A stretch of 64,000 nt of DNA from Anaerolineae bacterium (GCA_022822305.1 JAJEBY010000013.1:1-64000); one strand, 5' to 3'; shown: positions 1-7,662, counted from the stretch's first letter. The notes: generated by a model from the sequence alone, not told the origin. Numbers and translations: made by a program.

Positions 1-134
1 CGGTAGCGCTGCCGCCACTTATAGATCAAGCCGGGCGTGATGCCCAGGTCACGCTCCACCTGAGCGACGGTCATGCCGGGCTTGGCCGCCAGATTAAGCG
101 CCTCTCGCTTCAATTCGTCCGGATACTTCATCAT
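1..134 (-). CDS. IS3-family transposase OrfA, N-terminal part (truncated by window edge)
   Basis: Translation from the ATG at 134 begins M-M-K-Y-P-D-E-L-K-R-E-A and continues through a helix-turn-helix (T-V-A-Q-V-E-R-D-L-G-I then W-R-Q-R-Y). This is the pattern of the HTH_Tnp_1 domain that binds IS3 ends. A GGAG ribosome-binding sequence lies just upstream (GTAGGAGTCG before ATGATG), supporting the 134 start; the adjacent ATG at 131 is an alternative. About 44 residues are visible. The catalytic OrfB would lie beyond position 1. Confidence 0.75.
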   Translation of the reverse strand, partial: MMKYPDELKREALNLAAKPGMTVAQVERDLGITPGLIYKWRQRY

Positions 135-186
135 CGACTCCTACCTGCCTTCCTCACCTGATTGTATTGGACAAGTTTACTGTCCA
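1..186 (-). mobile_element. IS3-like insertion sequence, left end (continues off the window)
   Basis: The reading frame at the window edge encodes the N-terminus of an OrfA transposase running out of the window. About 50 bases upstream of its start lies TGGACAAGTTTACTGTCCA (168-186), whose arms TGGACA/TGTCCA make a terminal-inverted-repeat-like end. IS3-family elements have orfA close to the left end, which fits. The exact terminus (186 to 188) and any target duplication cannot be set because the other end is outside the window. Confidence 0.6.
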
Positions 187-240
187 CAAAATCGGGGCAA
201 GTTCAGGGGGCGTCCCAGCGAGCTAGGGAAGGGGAGCTAA

Positions 241-357
241 TCTTGGCGGATTCCACAGAATTCTGATGCGTTTTGCATGGATTAACACTGTGAATCGTCG
301 CAAAATCGGTGTTTTCCAGGTAGTGTTGCGTAAGTTTCGCAGTAGCGGACAACCCTT
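241..357. repeat. 117-bp dispersed repeat, copy 1
   Basis: This stretch aligns without gaps to 40255-40371, with about 7 mismatches in 117 bases. In both places it follows the G-rich end of a GGGAAGGGGAGCTAA-type repeat and is followed shortly by a GGGCGA/TCGCCC hairpin, so it is one module of a composite intergenic repeat. No convincing gene is present in 187-406. Confidence 0.85.
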
Positions 358-385
358 GTAGGGGCGACCCATTGGGTCGCCCGTA
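358..385. repeat. REP-like hairpin (CCCA/TGGG type)
   Basis: GTAGGGGCGACCCATTGGGT followed by CGCCCGTAG folds into a stem with arms GGGCGACCCA and TGGGTCGCCC. It sits 22 bases from the 3' end of the HUH transposase gene at 407-952, with a matching hairpin at 975-1000 on the other side, so the transposase gene is bracketed by REP-like elements. Confidence 0.85.
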
Positions 386-406
386 GGCATGTGGCCGCAA
401 ACTGCG

Positions 407-952
407 CTATTCAACGAATAGCGAGTCTTCTGACCACCGAGACGGATTCTCGCAGATATGTGCCCGAATTGAATTGAGAGAAGTCTCATTCCGGATGATA
501 TGTTCGTAGTAGTTTCTCTGCCAGATTCGGGGCGCGAGAGCTATCGATAGCTTTTTCGCTCGCTTGGTAACGGCCCCTTTGAATTGCCCTACGGTAGCGC
601 CTAGCGAACCGGACTTCAAAGTTAAACGCGTTTGCGGCTGTACATTTTCCGATTCTGAAAGGACTCCAAATGCGTTGCCTGGAGAGATTTGGATGATGCC
701 ATGCAAATAGTTGGGCATCACGATGAATTTATCCAGGCTCACGTTCGGTCGTTTTTGGGCAATTGCACGCCACGATTCTTCAACGATCAGTCCCAGGTCA
801 TTGAGGATCATTATTCCATTGCAGATTTCACCGAACAAACGACAGTGACTATACGTGCATACAGTCACAAAGTAACATCCACCTTGGCGATAATCAAATC
901 CCTTTAGACGAAGCGATCGGCGTTGCGGCAATGCTATACCAAATTCCGTCAC
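407..952 (-). CDS. REP-associated tyrosine transposase (Y1_Tnp/HUH family), HUH motif degenerate
   Basis: This is a single-domain Y1 transposase of the RAYT type. The N-terminal R-R-S-L-R-L-K-G-F-D-Y-R, the V-C-T-Y-S strand, the M-P-N-x-x-H-G motif and the C-terminal W-Q-R-N-Y-Y-E-H-I-I-R block carrying the candidate nucleophilic tyrosine are all present. The metal-binding HUH reads Y-L-H where the two paralogues in this window read H-M-H (3110-3670) and H-I-H (48557-49081), so one histidine is lost and the enzyme may be inactive. The open frame extends to an ATG at 985, but that ATG lies inside the flanking hairpin. A GTG at 952 gives an N-terminus of the same length as the paralogues, so I chose it; a TTG at 928 is also possible. 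Confidence 0.8.
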   Translation of the reverse strand: MTEFGIALPQRRSLRLKGFDYRQGGCYFVTVCTYSHCRLFGEICNGIMILNDLGLIVEESWRAIAQKRPNVSLDKFIVMPNYLHGIIQISPGNAFGVLSESENVQPQTRLTLKSGSLGATVGQFKGAVTKRAKKLSIALAPRIWQRNYYEHIIRNETSLNSIRAHICENPSRWSEDSLFVE

Positions 953-974
953 TAGACATATCCCTGTGGCTAGC

Positions 975-1000
975 GGGCGACCCAATGGGTCGCCCCTACA
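975..1000. repeat. REP-like hairpin (CCCA/TGGG type)
   Basis: GGGCGACCCAATGGGTCGCC is a near-perfect palindrome followed by CCTACA. It lies at the 5' side of the HUH transposase gene and partners the hairpin at 358-385. Confidence 0.9.
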
Positions 1001-1041
1001 ATTGACATCCTCAATTCAAACTGACAACTAGATGTGGGTCC

Positions 1042-1926
1042 TCATTTGACCGCGCCCATGGTCAAGCCGCGCACCAGATAGCGCTGGAAGAAGAGCGCCA
1101 TGATGAAGGGCGGCAGCATGGTCACCACGGCCGCGGCCGACATATCTTCCCAAGCCACTTCATATTGCCCGATGAAGAGCGTCAGCACGATGGTCAGGGG
1201 CTGGGAATCATTGCTGCGGCTGAATATCAGCGGGATGAGGAAATTGTTCCAGGACCAGAGCATGGCCACCAGGAAGACCGCCACCATGCCCGGGCGCGCC
1301 AGCGGCAGGATGATGCTGTAGACCAGGCGCCAGCGGCCGGCGCCATCGACGCGCGCGGCATCCTGAATCTCGCCGGGGATATCGCGCACGAAGGTGGTCA
1401 TCATCCATACCGAAAGCGGCAATAGCAGCGTGACAAAAATGAGAATGATGCCGACCAGGGTATCGACCAGCTCCAGTTCGGACATCAAGAAAAATAGCGC
1501 GATCAAGGAGACCCAGATCGGCAGCGGCAGCATCAACATAATCAGCAGGAAGATGAAATTTTTGCCGCGGAAGTTCATGCGCGCGAATACGTAGCCGGCG
1601 CCCGTGGCCAGGATTGTGACGATGGTCGAAGAGGCCACGCTGATGATGACGCTGTTGCGCAAGCCGGAGCTCATGAGTTCGGCAGTGGGCGAGAAGCCTC
1701 CGCTGCGGAATTTGGCGCCGGTGGAGAAGATGGTGCGATACGAATCCAGGGTTGGTTGGGTCGGGAACCAGATTTTGTAGGGCGCGGCGTAAAGCTCTTG
1801 CCGGGTGGAGATGCTGCTGACGGCCACCCAGTAGATCGGCGCCAGCGCCCAGATCAGCACGATGGCGCAGCAGATATAGATGAAAGTGAGGCGCAGCCGT
1901 TCCTGCGCGCGCAGGCCCAGGTTCAT
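1042..1926 (-). CDS. CUT1 sugar ABC transporter permease, MalG type
   Basis: A 294-residue inner-membrane permease with six hydrophobic segments. The cytoplasmic EAA loop is visible as D-A-A-R-V-D-G-A-G-R-W-R-L-V-Y at about residue 190, the site that docks the ATPase. It ends in the typical G-L-T-M-G-A-V-K tail of MalG-like proteins. I chose the ATG at 1926 because the open frame upstream (to 2022) is translated C-rich repeat sequence. It is the last gene of a unit with the binding protein at 4153-5385 and the permease at 2102-3028. No cognate ATPase is present, so a shared MsmK-like ATPase elsewhere is likely. Substrate unknown. Confidence 0.9.
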   Translation of the reverse strand: MNLGLRAQERLRLTFIYICCAIVLIWALAPIYWVAVSSISTRQELYAAPYKIWFPTQPTLDSYRTIFSTGAKFRSGGFSPTAELMSSGLRNSVIISVASSTIVTILATGAGYVFARMNFRGKNFIFLLIMLMLPLPIWVSLIALFFLMSELELVDTLVGIILIFVTLLLPLSVWMMTTFVRDIPGEIQDAARVDGAGRWRLVYSIILPLARPGMVAVFLVAMLWSWNNFLIPLIFSRSNDSQPLTIVLTLFIGQYEVAWEDMSAAAVVTMLPPFIMALFFQRYLVRGLTMGAVK

Positions 1927-2098
1927 GCCCCCATCCCCCGGCCCCTGGTTCCCCCCATAACTCCCCCCCGTTGTTCGGGGGGCGTCCCACAAGGAGGGAA
2001 GGGGAGCAAAAGCTTCGCCCAAGCACCTTGGTAATCAGTGACTTGCCCGACGGTCGGATCGGGTGGCTGACTTGTGGCAAAGAAAATGGAACAAATCG
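1927..2098. repeat. C-rich/G-rich repeat island at a permease-permease junction
   Basis: The island includes CCCCCATCCCCCGGCCCC near its left end and GGGAAGGGGAGC near 2000. It separates two permease genes that probably once overlapped by ATGA: ATGAACC occurs on the minus strand both at 2105-2099, overlapping the stop of the upstream gene, and at 1926-1920, the present start of the downstream gene. The island therefore looks like an insertion bounded by a short direct repeat. Confidence 0.7.
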
Positions 2099-2101
2099 GG
2101 T

Positions 2102-3028
2102 TCATTTGTCGTGCACCCCTTGGTTGTAGACGCGCAAGACGAAGATCAAGCCCACCGCCAGCGACATGACCAGGACGATGTATGAAAAGGCCGCGCCCAA
2201 GCCGACGCGCAGATCGCGGAAGACCAGTTCATAGTTGTACAGCATCAGAGTTTTGGTGAAGGGATTGATGGCGCCGCCGGCCGATCCGCCCGCGGTCAGC
2301 GTCCAGACGACATCAAAGATCTGGAAGGCGGCGATGAACTCGACCACCAGGGCGATGCCGAATGAGGGCAGCAGCAGCGGGAAGGTGATATAGCGGACGC
2401 GCGACCAGGCATTGGAACCATCGACTTTGGCCGCGTCATAAAGATCGTCGGGAATGCCTTGCAAGCCGGCCAAGAGGATGATGGTGGGGAAGGCGTAACG
2501 CGTCCAGGTCTGGACGACGGCCACCCAGAGGATTTGGGTTTCCGGCGCCCGCAGCCAATACTGATATTCGTCGATCAAGCCGAATTGATACAGCAAGCCG
2601 TTGAGCGCGCCGTATTCGCCATTGAGCAGCCAGCCCCAGAGGAAGCCGTTGACCACAGGCGGCAGCATCCAGGGCAAGATGGTCAGCGTGCGCATCATGC
2701 CGCGCCCGGGAAAACGCTGGTTGAGCAGCATGGCGATGGAGAAGGCGACGGCGAGTTCGAGCGGCAGCGTAAGACCGACCACGACGAAGCTGCGTCCGGT
2801 GACTTCCCAGAATTCGTCGTCCTCGACCAATTTGACGTAGTTGTCCGCGCCGATGAATTTCGGCGGGCGGCGGATGCGCAGGTTTTCGTTGGTCAGGCTG
2901 GTTTGGAAGGTATCGACGGCGGGGTAATAGATGAAAATCGCGATCAGCAAGACGATCGGCAGCAGGATGATGAAGACGAAGGTATTGTCTGCGGAGAAGA
3001 GATTTCGGAACACGTTGGTTAGCTTCAT
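2102..3028 (-). CDS. CUT1 sugar ABC transporter permease, MalF/UgpA type
   Basis: A 308-residue membrane protein with about six membrane segments. The EAA motif is recognisable as D-A-A-K-V-D-G-S-N-A-W-S-R-V-R-Y-I-T-F-P near residue 195, and an N-terminal Y-Y-P-A-V-D-T-F-Q-T-S-L block follows the first membrane helix, as in MalF/UgpA proteins. The ATG at 3028 (M-K-L-T-N-V-F) is preferred to the upstream TTG at 3043. The stop codon overlaps an ATG in the ATGA arrangement usual for tightly coupled permeases, although the current downstream gene starts 180 bases later. The gap to the binding-protein gene upstream is filled by a transposase gene and repeats. Confidence 0.9.
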   Translation of the reverse strand: MKLTNVFRNLFSADNTFVFIILLPIVLLIAIFIYYPAVDTFQTSLTNENLRIRRPPKFIGADNYVKLVEDDEFWEVTGRSFVVVGLTLPLELAVAFSIAMLLNQRFPGRGMMRTLTILPWMLPPVVNGFLWGWLLNGEYGALNGLLYQFGLIDEYQYWLRAPETQILWVAVVQTWTRYAFPTIILLAGLQGIPDDLYDAAKVDGSNAWSRVRYITFPLLLPSFGIALVVEFIAAFQIFDVVWTLTAGGSAGGAINPFTKTLMLYNYELVFRDLRVGLGAAFSYIVLVMSLAVGLIFVLRVYNQGVHDK

Positions 3029-3061
3029 GAACAAGCCTAACAAACAGCCATTTCGAATCGT

Positions 3062-3087
3062 GTAGGGGCGACTCTGCGAGTCGCCCA
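3062..3087. repeat. REP-like hairpin (ACTC/GAGT type)
   Basis: GTAGGGGCGACTCTGCGAGT followed by CGCCCA folds with arms GGGCGACTC and GAGTCGCCC. It borders the 3' end of the HUH transposase gene at 3110-3670; a hairpin of the same type at 3679-3704 borders its 5' end. Confidence 0.85.
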
Positions 3088-3109
3088 GTTTACGGCAATA
3101 GTACGCGCT

Positions 3110-3670
3110 CTAATCGACAAAGAGGCTGTCCTCGAGCCATCGCGCCGGATTCTCAACAATGTACTGCCGGATTTCATTCAGAGAAATCTCATTACGCACA
3201 ATATGTTCGTGGTAATTCCGTTGCCAGATCCGCCGCCGGCTGCAGATCTGATTCAACTTGGCGCGCCGGGTTACCGCGATCTTGAATTGACCGATGATTG
3301 CACCGAGCGAACCCGATAGCAGAGTCTTGGATTGCCCTTCGCGCGAGGCAGAATCGACTGGCATTGTATTGGTGTTGTGGCTATCTTCGATGATTATCAG
3401 GCCATGCATATGATTCGGCATTACCACGAAATGGTCCAGTTGGATATTGGGTCGCGCTTCTGCCACATGGAGCCACTCATCCCGCACGACCGTTCCCAAT
3501 TCGCAAAGGCGGACTTGACCGTCTCTTATGGAGCCGAATATTTTTGAATTCTCGTGAGTACAGAGTGTAACAAAGTACACACCTTTTTGCCGGTAGTCGT
3601 ATTTCGGCAGACGAATCGAACGGCGAAACGAAAATGGACTCGGTGATGTCTGCATGCAGATCGACTTCAT
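3110..3670 (-). CDS. REP-associated tyrosine transposase (Y1_Tnp/HUH family)
   Basis: A 186-residue Y1 transposase with an intact HUH motif (M-P-N-H-M-H-G-L-I-I, about residue 85) and the C-terminal I-W-Q-R-N-Y-H-E-H-I-V-R block with the candidate catalytic tyrosine. RAYT proteins nick and join single-stranded REP hairpins. This gene is bracketed by REP-like hairpins (3062-3087 and 3679-3704) and lies inside a sugar transporter operon, between the binding protein and the first permease. The second in-frame ATG (M-Q-T-S-P-S at 3655) matches the N-terminus of the paralogue at 48557-49081 and may be the true start. Confidence 0.88.
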   Translation of the reverse strand: MKSICMQTSPSPFSFRRSIRLPKYDYRQKGVYFVTLCTHENSKIFGSIRDGQVRLCELGTVVRDEWLHVAEARPNIQLDHFVVMPNHMHGLIIIEDSHNTNTMPVDSASREGQSKTLLSGSLGAIIGQFKIAVTRRAKLNQICSRRRIWQRNYHEHIVRNEISLNEIRQYIVENPARWLEDSLFVD

Positions 3671-3678
3671 GGGCTTGT

Positions 3679-3704
3679 GGGCGACTCACAGAGTCGCCCC
3701 TACA
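3679..3704. repeat. REP-like hairpin (ACTCA/GAGT type)
   Basis: GGGCGACTCACAGAGTCGCC then CCTACA. First member of a cluster of about six hairpins in the 480 bases between the transposase gene and the binding-protein gene. Confidence 0.9.
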
Positions 3705-3824
3705 ACATACGACGCAAAAATGGATGGGTCATGTTGTGGCAGACAAGTCGCACGGTTGCCCTTACAGATTCGACGTTGGCAGCAGGCGATTCACGGCGAT
3801 GTTCTGGCATTTGCGTTTATGAAG

Positions 3825-3909
3825 GCGGGCGACTCACAGAGTCGCCCCTACGATTTCATCCGGATCCGGTTTGCAGAGATTGTGTTGGCGAGCCAAGGCT
3901 CGCCCCTAC
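3825..3909. repeat. 85-bp composite repeat, copy 1 (two hairpins plus spacer)
   Basis: The unit contains a GACTCACAGAGTC hairpin, a spacer beginning CGATTTCATCCGGATCCGG, and a GGCGAGCCAAGGCTCGCC hairpin. It recurs at 3986-4070 with the same length and about three substitutions. Two different REP hairpins joined by a fixed spacer resemble the BIME arrangement known from enterobacterial REP systems. No gene is visible in 3671-4152. Confidence 0.9.
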
Positions 3910-3985
3910 GGTATCAGACTTTACTGCAATTGTGACACGTTCACGGACAAATCGCCGGGTAGGGCCTGCAGTTTCGTCGGCATCG

Positions 3986-4070
3986 GCGGGCGACTCACAG
4001 AGTCGCCACTACGATTTCATCCGGATCCGGTTTGCAGAGATTGTGTGGGCGAGCCAGGGCTCGCCCCTAC
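3986..4070. repeat. 85-bp composite repeat, copy 2
   Basis: Near-identical to 3825-3909. One change, CCAAGG to CCAGGG in the second hairpin, falls at the loop. A further partial unit with a degenerate hairpin (GGGCGACTCACAGATTCGCC) follows at about 4104-4128. Confidence 0.9.
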
Positions 4071-4152
4071 AGTTAGCTTCGGATCCGGCTTTTGCAGGTT
4101 GGGTGGGCGACTCACAGATTCGCCCCTACATCAATCCCGATTGGCTTGTCAC

Positions 4153-5385
4153 TTATTCGTACTCGTCCTTCAGTTCGTTCCAAGCCTCGGCGAGAGCATC
4201 AATGACGGCATCGGAATCCATACCGGTTTGCATGGCTTCCAGGATGGTCTCGCTCACGGAAGCGGCCCAGGGACCCCACCAGAGCGTGAAGCGCGGCAGC
4301 TCGTGCACGTGCATGCCTTGCGCTACGATCTCGTCATAGCCTTGGATCACGCCTTCTTCGTTAAGCGCCGCGGCGACCGATGGACGCGAGGGATAGAGGC
4401 CGTAAGCATTGTAGATGGCCGTCTGTGTGCCTTCGCTGATATACCACTTGATGAACTCCCAGGCGGCGTCGGCATTTTCGCTATCGAGCGCGATGCCTAG
4501 CCCGGCGTGGAAGGTCCAGGTATTGCCGACTTCCGGCAGGACCAGATATTCAGTATCGGGCGCCTGGGCGGAGCTGTCGGGATTGTTGGCCACAGCCAGC
4601 GAGCCTTGCCAGGCTTGGTGGAAGACGCCGACGCCGCTCCAGAAGAGACCGTGCTGATTGATGCTGCCCGCCAAGATTTCGGGGCTAATCAACTCGTCGT
4701 CGAAGAAGGTTTTCAGCAGCGCCATGGCTTCCCGGCCCTTGCTGCCTTCGTCGGCGAAGACGGGGTTGAGATCTGCATCAAACATTGGATCGCCCATGCT
4801 GAGCGCCATCAGCCACCAGGACCAGTTGATCGCGCCCATGGCGATGGGATGATCATCGACGCCGGCTTCACGGATGGCGACGGCTTGCTCGTGCAGCTCG
4901 GCCCAGGTGGTCGGCGGCGCGTCAAAGCCGGCTTCGGCCGAGCTGGCCGCGTTGTAATCCATCATTACCAGCTGCTGGTAGGTCGGGACAACGTATAATT
5001 CGTCGTCGAGCGTCCAGAAGCTCATATGATCCAGATCGTCCAGAGGCAGGTCGCCGCGGGCGACGAAGTCGTTCAAGCCCATGAGGTTGCCGGTGGCGAC
5101 AATATTGGAGGGACCCTCCTCGGTGACGAAGATGACATCGGCGGGCGCCTGACCAGCGGCAGCGGAAACTTGCACGCGGCTGAAGAGATCGGCCAGCTGC
5201 ACCGATTGGATCTCAACGGTAATGCCGCTTTCTGCCATGAAGGCGTTGAGCGCTTCTTCATCCGGCGGCACGCCCCAGGGCGGGGTCAAGAACGTGATAG
5301 TGTTGTCTTGCGCCTGGGCGGCGAAGCCCATACTGAATAAGAGCACGAGCATTAGTGCCAGGCCAAGACGTTGTGCTAATTTCAT
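4153..5385 (-). CDS. CUT1 extracellular sugar-binding protein
   Basis: A 410-residue exported protein. The signal peptide has K/R at residues 5-6, a hydrophobic core and a likely cleavage before Q-D in A-A-Q-A-Q-D. The mature part has the two-lobed family 1 binding-protein pattern: an N-terminal I-T-F-L-T-P-P-W strand, then V-I-F-V-T-E-E, and a C-terminal A-W-E-F-I-K-W-Y-I-S block. It captures a sugar or sugar derivative outside the membrane for the permeases at 2102-3028 and 1042-1926. A strong GAGGAG site lies 8 bases before the ATG. It is the first gene of the unit, so the promoter should lie within 5386-5650. Substrate not determinable from sequence. Confidence 0.92.
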   Translation of the reverse strand: MKLAQRLGLALMLVLLFSMGFAAQAQDNTITFLTPPWGVPPDEEALNAFMAESGITVEIQSVQLADLFSRVQVSAAAGQAPADVIFVTEEGPSNIVATGNLMGLNDFVARGDLPLDDLDHMSFWTLDDELYVVPTYQQLVMMDYNAASSAEAGFDAPPTTWAELHEQAVAIREAGVDDHPIAMGAINWSWWLMALSMGDPMFDADLNPVFADEGSKGREAMALLKTFFDDELISPEILAGSINQHGLFWSGVGVFHQAWQGSLAVANNPDSSAQAPDTEYLVLPEVGNTWTFHAGLGIALDSENADAAWEFIKWYISEGTQTAIYNAYGLYPSRPSVAAALNEEGVIQGYDEIVAQGMHVHELPRFTLWWGPWAASVSETILEAMQTGMDSDAVIDALAEAWNELKDEYE

Positions 5386-5664
5386 TGCTGTTCTCCTCTG
5401 TATGCAATTTATTCGGGATGCCGCAAATCAAGACTTGAGCCGGGAGCCGTTGTGAACGGTAGCAATTGCCCAAGCCCAAGACCAGTCTATGCAAGAGTGT
5501 AATTCAGATGGGCGCGATCCGCAAACGTATGGAAGCGCGCGGCCACCATACAGAATGGAGCCGGGAGTCGTATGGAGAAACTCTCCGATTCTGAATGCGA
5601 CGACAACTGTCGCCGGTCATCAATTCAATTGCGTTATCAGTGTACTGAAAAATGAGGGGTATTC

Positions 5665-5940
5665 TTAGCGAGTTTGGTTGCCAACATCCTTGTCCGATTC
5701 TTCGTCAGCCAAACGCTTTATGGTTTCGCGTTGCTCCGCGCTGGACGAAAGCCATTTGACATTCAATTCGAGCAAGTGTCGGTAGATATCGGCGCGCACT
5801 TCGTTGACGATTTCTCGACGCAACTGTTCATGTTTGGCGTTTTCCTGTTCTTCAGCCCATTTGTAGAACACGAACAGCGCGGAAAACAGCGCGGCAATCG
5901 CGCCCATCAACGCTAACAGGAGTTCCGGGTCGAATACCAT
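5665..5940 (-). CDS. small membrane protein with charged C-terminal helix (unknown)
   Basis: A 91-residue protein with one transmembrane segment at about residues 6-27 (L-L-L-A-L-M-G-A-I-A-A-L-F-S-A-L-F), followed by a long highly charged region (Q-E-N-A-K-H-E-Q-L-R-R-E) that should be alpha-helical or coiled coil. The start ATG follows directly on the TAG of the small gene at 5941-6075 (TAGATG), so the two are probably translationally coupled. I do not recognise a family. An enzymatic function is unlikely at this length; a membrane-tethered regulatory or structural role is possible. Confidence 0.6.
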   Translation of the reverse strand: MVFDPELLLALMGAIAALFSALFVFYKWAEEQENAKHEQLRREIVNEVRADIYRHLLELNVKWLSSSAEQRETIKRLADEESDKDVGNQTR

Positions 5941-6075
5941 CTATCCCCACAGTCGGACTGCAATATAGCTCAAGAGCAAGAGCGCAATGAAAAGCATGGC
6001 GCTTACCCAAATGAAAACGATTGCAGTTGACAAAAAGCTACGACGTTTGGCGGGAGTTCTTCCAGGAAAACTCAT
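5941..6075 (-). CDS. 44-residue single-span membrane protein (unknown)
   Basis: From the ATG at 6075 the protein starts M-S-F-P-G-R-T-P-A-K-R-R-S-F, a positively charged cytoplasmic end, and continues into a strongly hydrophobic stretch (A-I-V-F-I-W-V-S-A-M-L-F-I-A-L-L-L-L-S-Y) that ends at L-W-G. A good ribosome-binding site (AGGAG in GTAGGAGATGGTC) precedes the start, and the stop abuts the ATG of the next small membrane protein. Both features argue that it is real despite its length. Function unknown; the pair may form a membrane complex. Confidence 0.6.
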   Translation of the reverse strand: MSFPGRTPAKRRSFLSTAIVFIWVSAMLFIALLLLSYIAVRLWG

Positions 6076-6206
6076 GACCATCTCCTACAATTTGTGTCTC
6101 AATACTATCATAAATTTGTTGGACAGCATACATTGATGCAATGTGCGGTAGATTCGTCGCTGTTTCCGGCGGGCGACTCGCAGAGTCGTCGCTTCGCAGT
6201 CTGAAG

Positions 6207-7445
6207 TCACAACGCAATGAGATCGCTGCTGCTGCCCGGTTCTCGCGGAGTCGCGTATACGCCGTCAACGACTTGCGCCGGCTGCCGGAAATGCTCGCGC
6301 AGATGCGGGATGTATTCCAGGAAGATGACCTCGTGCCCCAGTGCGATGTGATTGAAGAGCGCGAGATGCTGATGAATCTGTCCCATATCGCCGACATGCG
6401 GCACGACAGGCACGCCGAACTTGCGCGCCAGCAAGCTGATGGTGATGAATTCGCTGACGCCGCCTTGCCGCACGCAATCGGCTTGCAGGAAGCCTACGGC
6501 GCCCGCTTGCAGATAATTCTTGAACATGATCGCATTGGGCACGTGCTCGCCCAGCGCCAGTTTCAGCGGAGCGACGGCGCGGGCCAGGGTTTGATGCGCG
6601 AGGATGTCGTCGGGGTGGGTCGGTTCTTCTATCCAGTAGGGATTCATGGCGCGCAACCGGCCGCACATATCGATGGCCTGGGGCAGCGTCCATTGCTGAT
6701 TGACATCCAGCATGACTCGGGCGTCATTGCCGACGATCTCCCGCACCAGGAAGGCGCGCCGAATGTCTCTTGCCGGATCGGCCGAGCCGACCTTGAGCTT
6801 GACCGCGTCGAAGCCGCGATCCAGTGACCGCGCGACATTCTCTTTGATGGTGTCGTCGCTGTAGTGAAACCAGCCGATGGAGGTGTCGTAGCCGGGATAG
6901 CCGCTATCCAGAATCGCCATCCGCGACGACCGCTGCGCCTGCTCCGACTTTAGTATCGCCAGCGCATCGTCCGCGCTGAGCGCGTCCTCGAGATAACGCA
7001 GATGCAGCGTGGCCAGCAGCTGTTCCGGGCTGAGCTCCAGGAGCAGCTGCCAGAGCGGCAGGCCGCGCGCCTTGGCCCAAAGGTCGTAACAGGCGTTTAC
7101 GATAGACGAGAGCGCGAGGTGTACGATGCCTTTGTGCGGGCCGAGCCAGCGGTATTGCGGATGCTCGAGGATGGCGGCATAGACGGCGCCGAAATCAGCC
7201 ATCAGCGCTTCAATCTCCTGGCCGACCAGGATCTGCGCCAACTCGTCGATGGCGCGGCAGACCAGGTCGTTGCCGCTGCCCAGCGTCAATGCGAATCCGA
7301 TGCCGGCGTGCGCGCTGTCGCTGCGCAGTTGGGTGACCGCATATGAATATTGCGGATCGGAATGGACGCTGTCGGCGCCGGCGCCCGCTTCCAGCGCATA
7401 ACGCTGATCGTGGGCAACAGCCGCGGTGATGGTGATGTTAGACAT
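6207..7445 (-). CDS. L-fuconate dehydratase (enolase superfamily)
   Basis: A 412-residue enolase-superfamily enzyme expected to convert L-fuconate to 2-keto-3-deoxy-L-fuconate in the oxidative L-fucose pathway. Visible signatures are K-L-K-V-G (general base lysine), three metal ligands in M-L-D-V-N, W-I-E-E-P and L-G-E-H, and the catalytic histidine segment P-H-V-G-D-M-G. The stretches W-I-E-E-P-T-H-P-D-D-I-L and L-R-E-H-F resemble fuconate dehydratase/ENOSF1 more than mandelate racemase. AGGAGCG lies upstream of the ATG at 7445; the frame runs open to 7529 but that part covers the operators. It is transcribed divergently from the importer at 7663 and shares paired palindromes at 7467-7499. 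A rhamnonate- or other acid-sugar substrate cannot be excluded. Confidence 0.82.
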   Translation of the reverse strand: MSNITITAAVAHDQRYALEAGAGADSVHSDPQYSYAVTQLRSDSAHAGIGFALTLGSGNDLVCRAIDELAQILVGQEIEALMADFGAVYAAILEHPQYRWLGPHKGIVHLALSSIVNACYDLWAKARGLPLWQLLLELSPEQLLATLHLRYLEDALSADDALAILKSEQAQRSSRMAILDSGYPGYDTSIGWFHYSDDTIKENVARSLDRGFDAVKLKVGSADPARDIRRAFLVREIVGNDARVMLDVNQQWTLPQAIDMCGRLRAMNPYWIEEPTHPDDILAHQTLARAVAPLKLALGEHVPNAIMFKNYLQAGAVGFLQADCVRQGGVSEFITISLLARKFGVPVVPHVGDMGQIHQHLALFNHIALGHEVIFLEYIPHLREHFRQPAQVVDGVYATPREPGSSSDLIAL

Positions 7446-7466
7446 GGGGACGCTCCTGTCACGAGT

Positions 7467-7480
7467 TTTTGCTGGCAAAA
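7467..7480. promoter_or_regulatory. operator palindrome 1a
   Basis: TTTTGCTGGCAAAA, a near-perfect 14-bp palindrome. A second palindrome begins exactly 5 bases later. The same pair with the same spacing occurs at 17096-17128 and 21314-21346. Confidence 0.75.
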
Positions 7481-7482
7481 TC

Positions 7483-7511
7483 TTGTTTTGTATGCAAAAC
7501 TGCGCTATAGT
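7483..7511 (+). promoter_or_regulatory. putative promoter of the 7663-11295 transporter operon
   Basis: TTGTTT (7483-7488), a 17-base spacer and TATAGT (7506-7511) form a plausible sigma-70 promoter directed at the binding-protein gene. The -35 box and spacer are overlapped by operator 1b, suggesting repression. The 5' leader would be about 145 bases. Confidence 0.45.
7486..7499. promoter_or_regulatory. operator palindrome 1b
   Basis: TTTTGTATGCAAAA, fitting the TTTTGNNNGYAAAA consensus; its centre is 19 bases from that of palindrome 1a. It overlaps the proposed plus-strand promoter of the sugar importer and lies 41-54 bases upstream of the fuconate dehydratase start. A bound repressor could control both directions. 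Confidence 0.78.
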
Positions 7512-7662
7512 TGCGCGGTCTTTCGGCATGATCTGACGCTTGCAGGAGCAGCGTCAGCAATTGAATTGGCGAGCAGAAGGGAGTAGGATAGCATCTAATG
7601 CTCAGCTTTGGGCTACGGCCTTTGAATCGCAAGTGTAACTGAAGGATAGGAGATAACACATT

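Noticed and set aside
203-489. Two small open frames in the first 500 bases
   Set aside because: They are made of repeat sequence (G-rich hairpin end, 117-bp module, REP hairpin) and overlap the real transposase gene.
3671-4152. A possible CRISPR array because of repeated hairpins
   Set aside because: Repeat units are of different types, spacers are irregular and partly identical, and no cas genes are present. The pattern fits REP/BIME elements.
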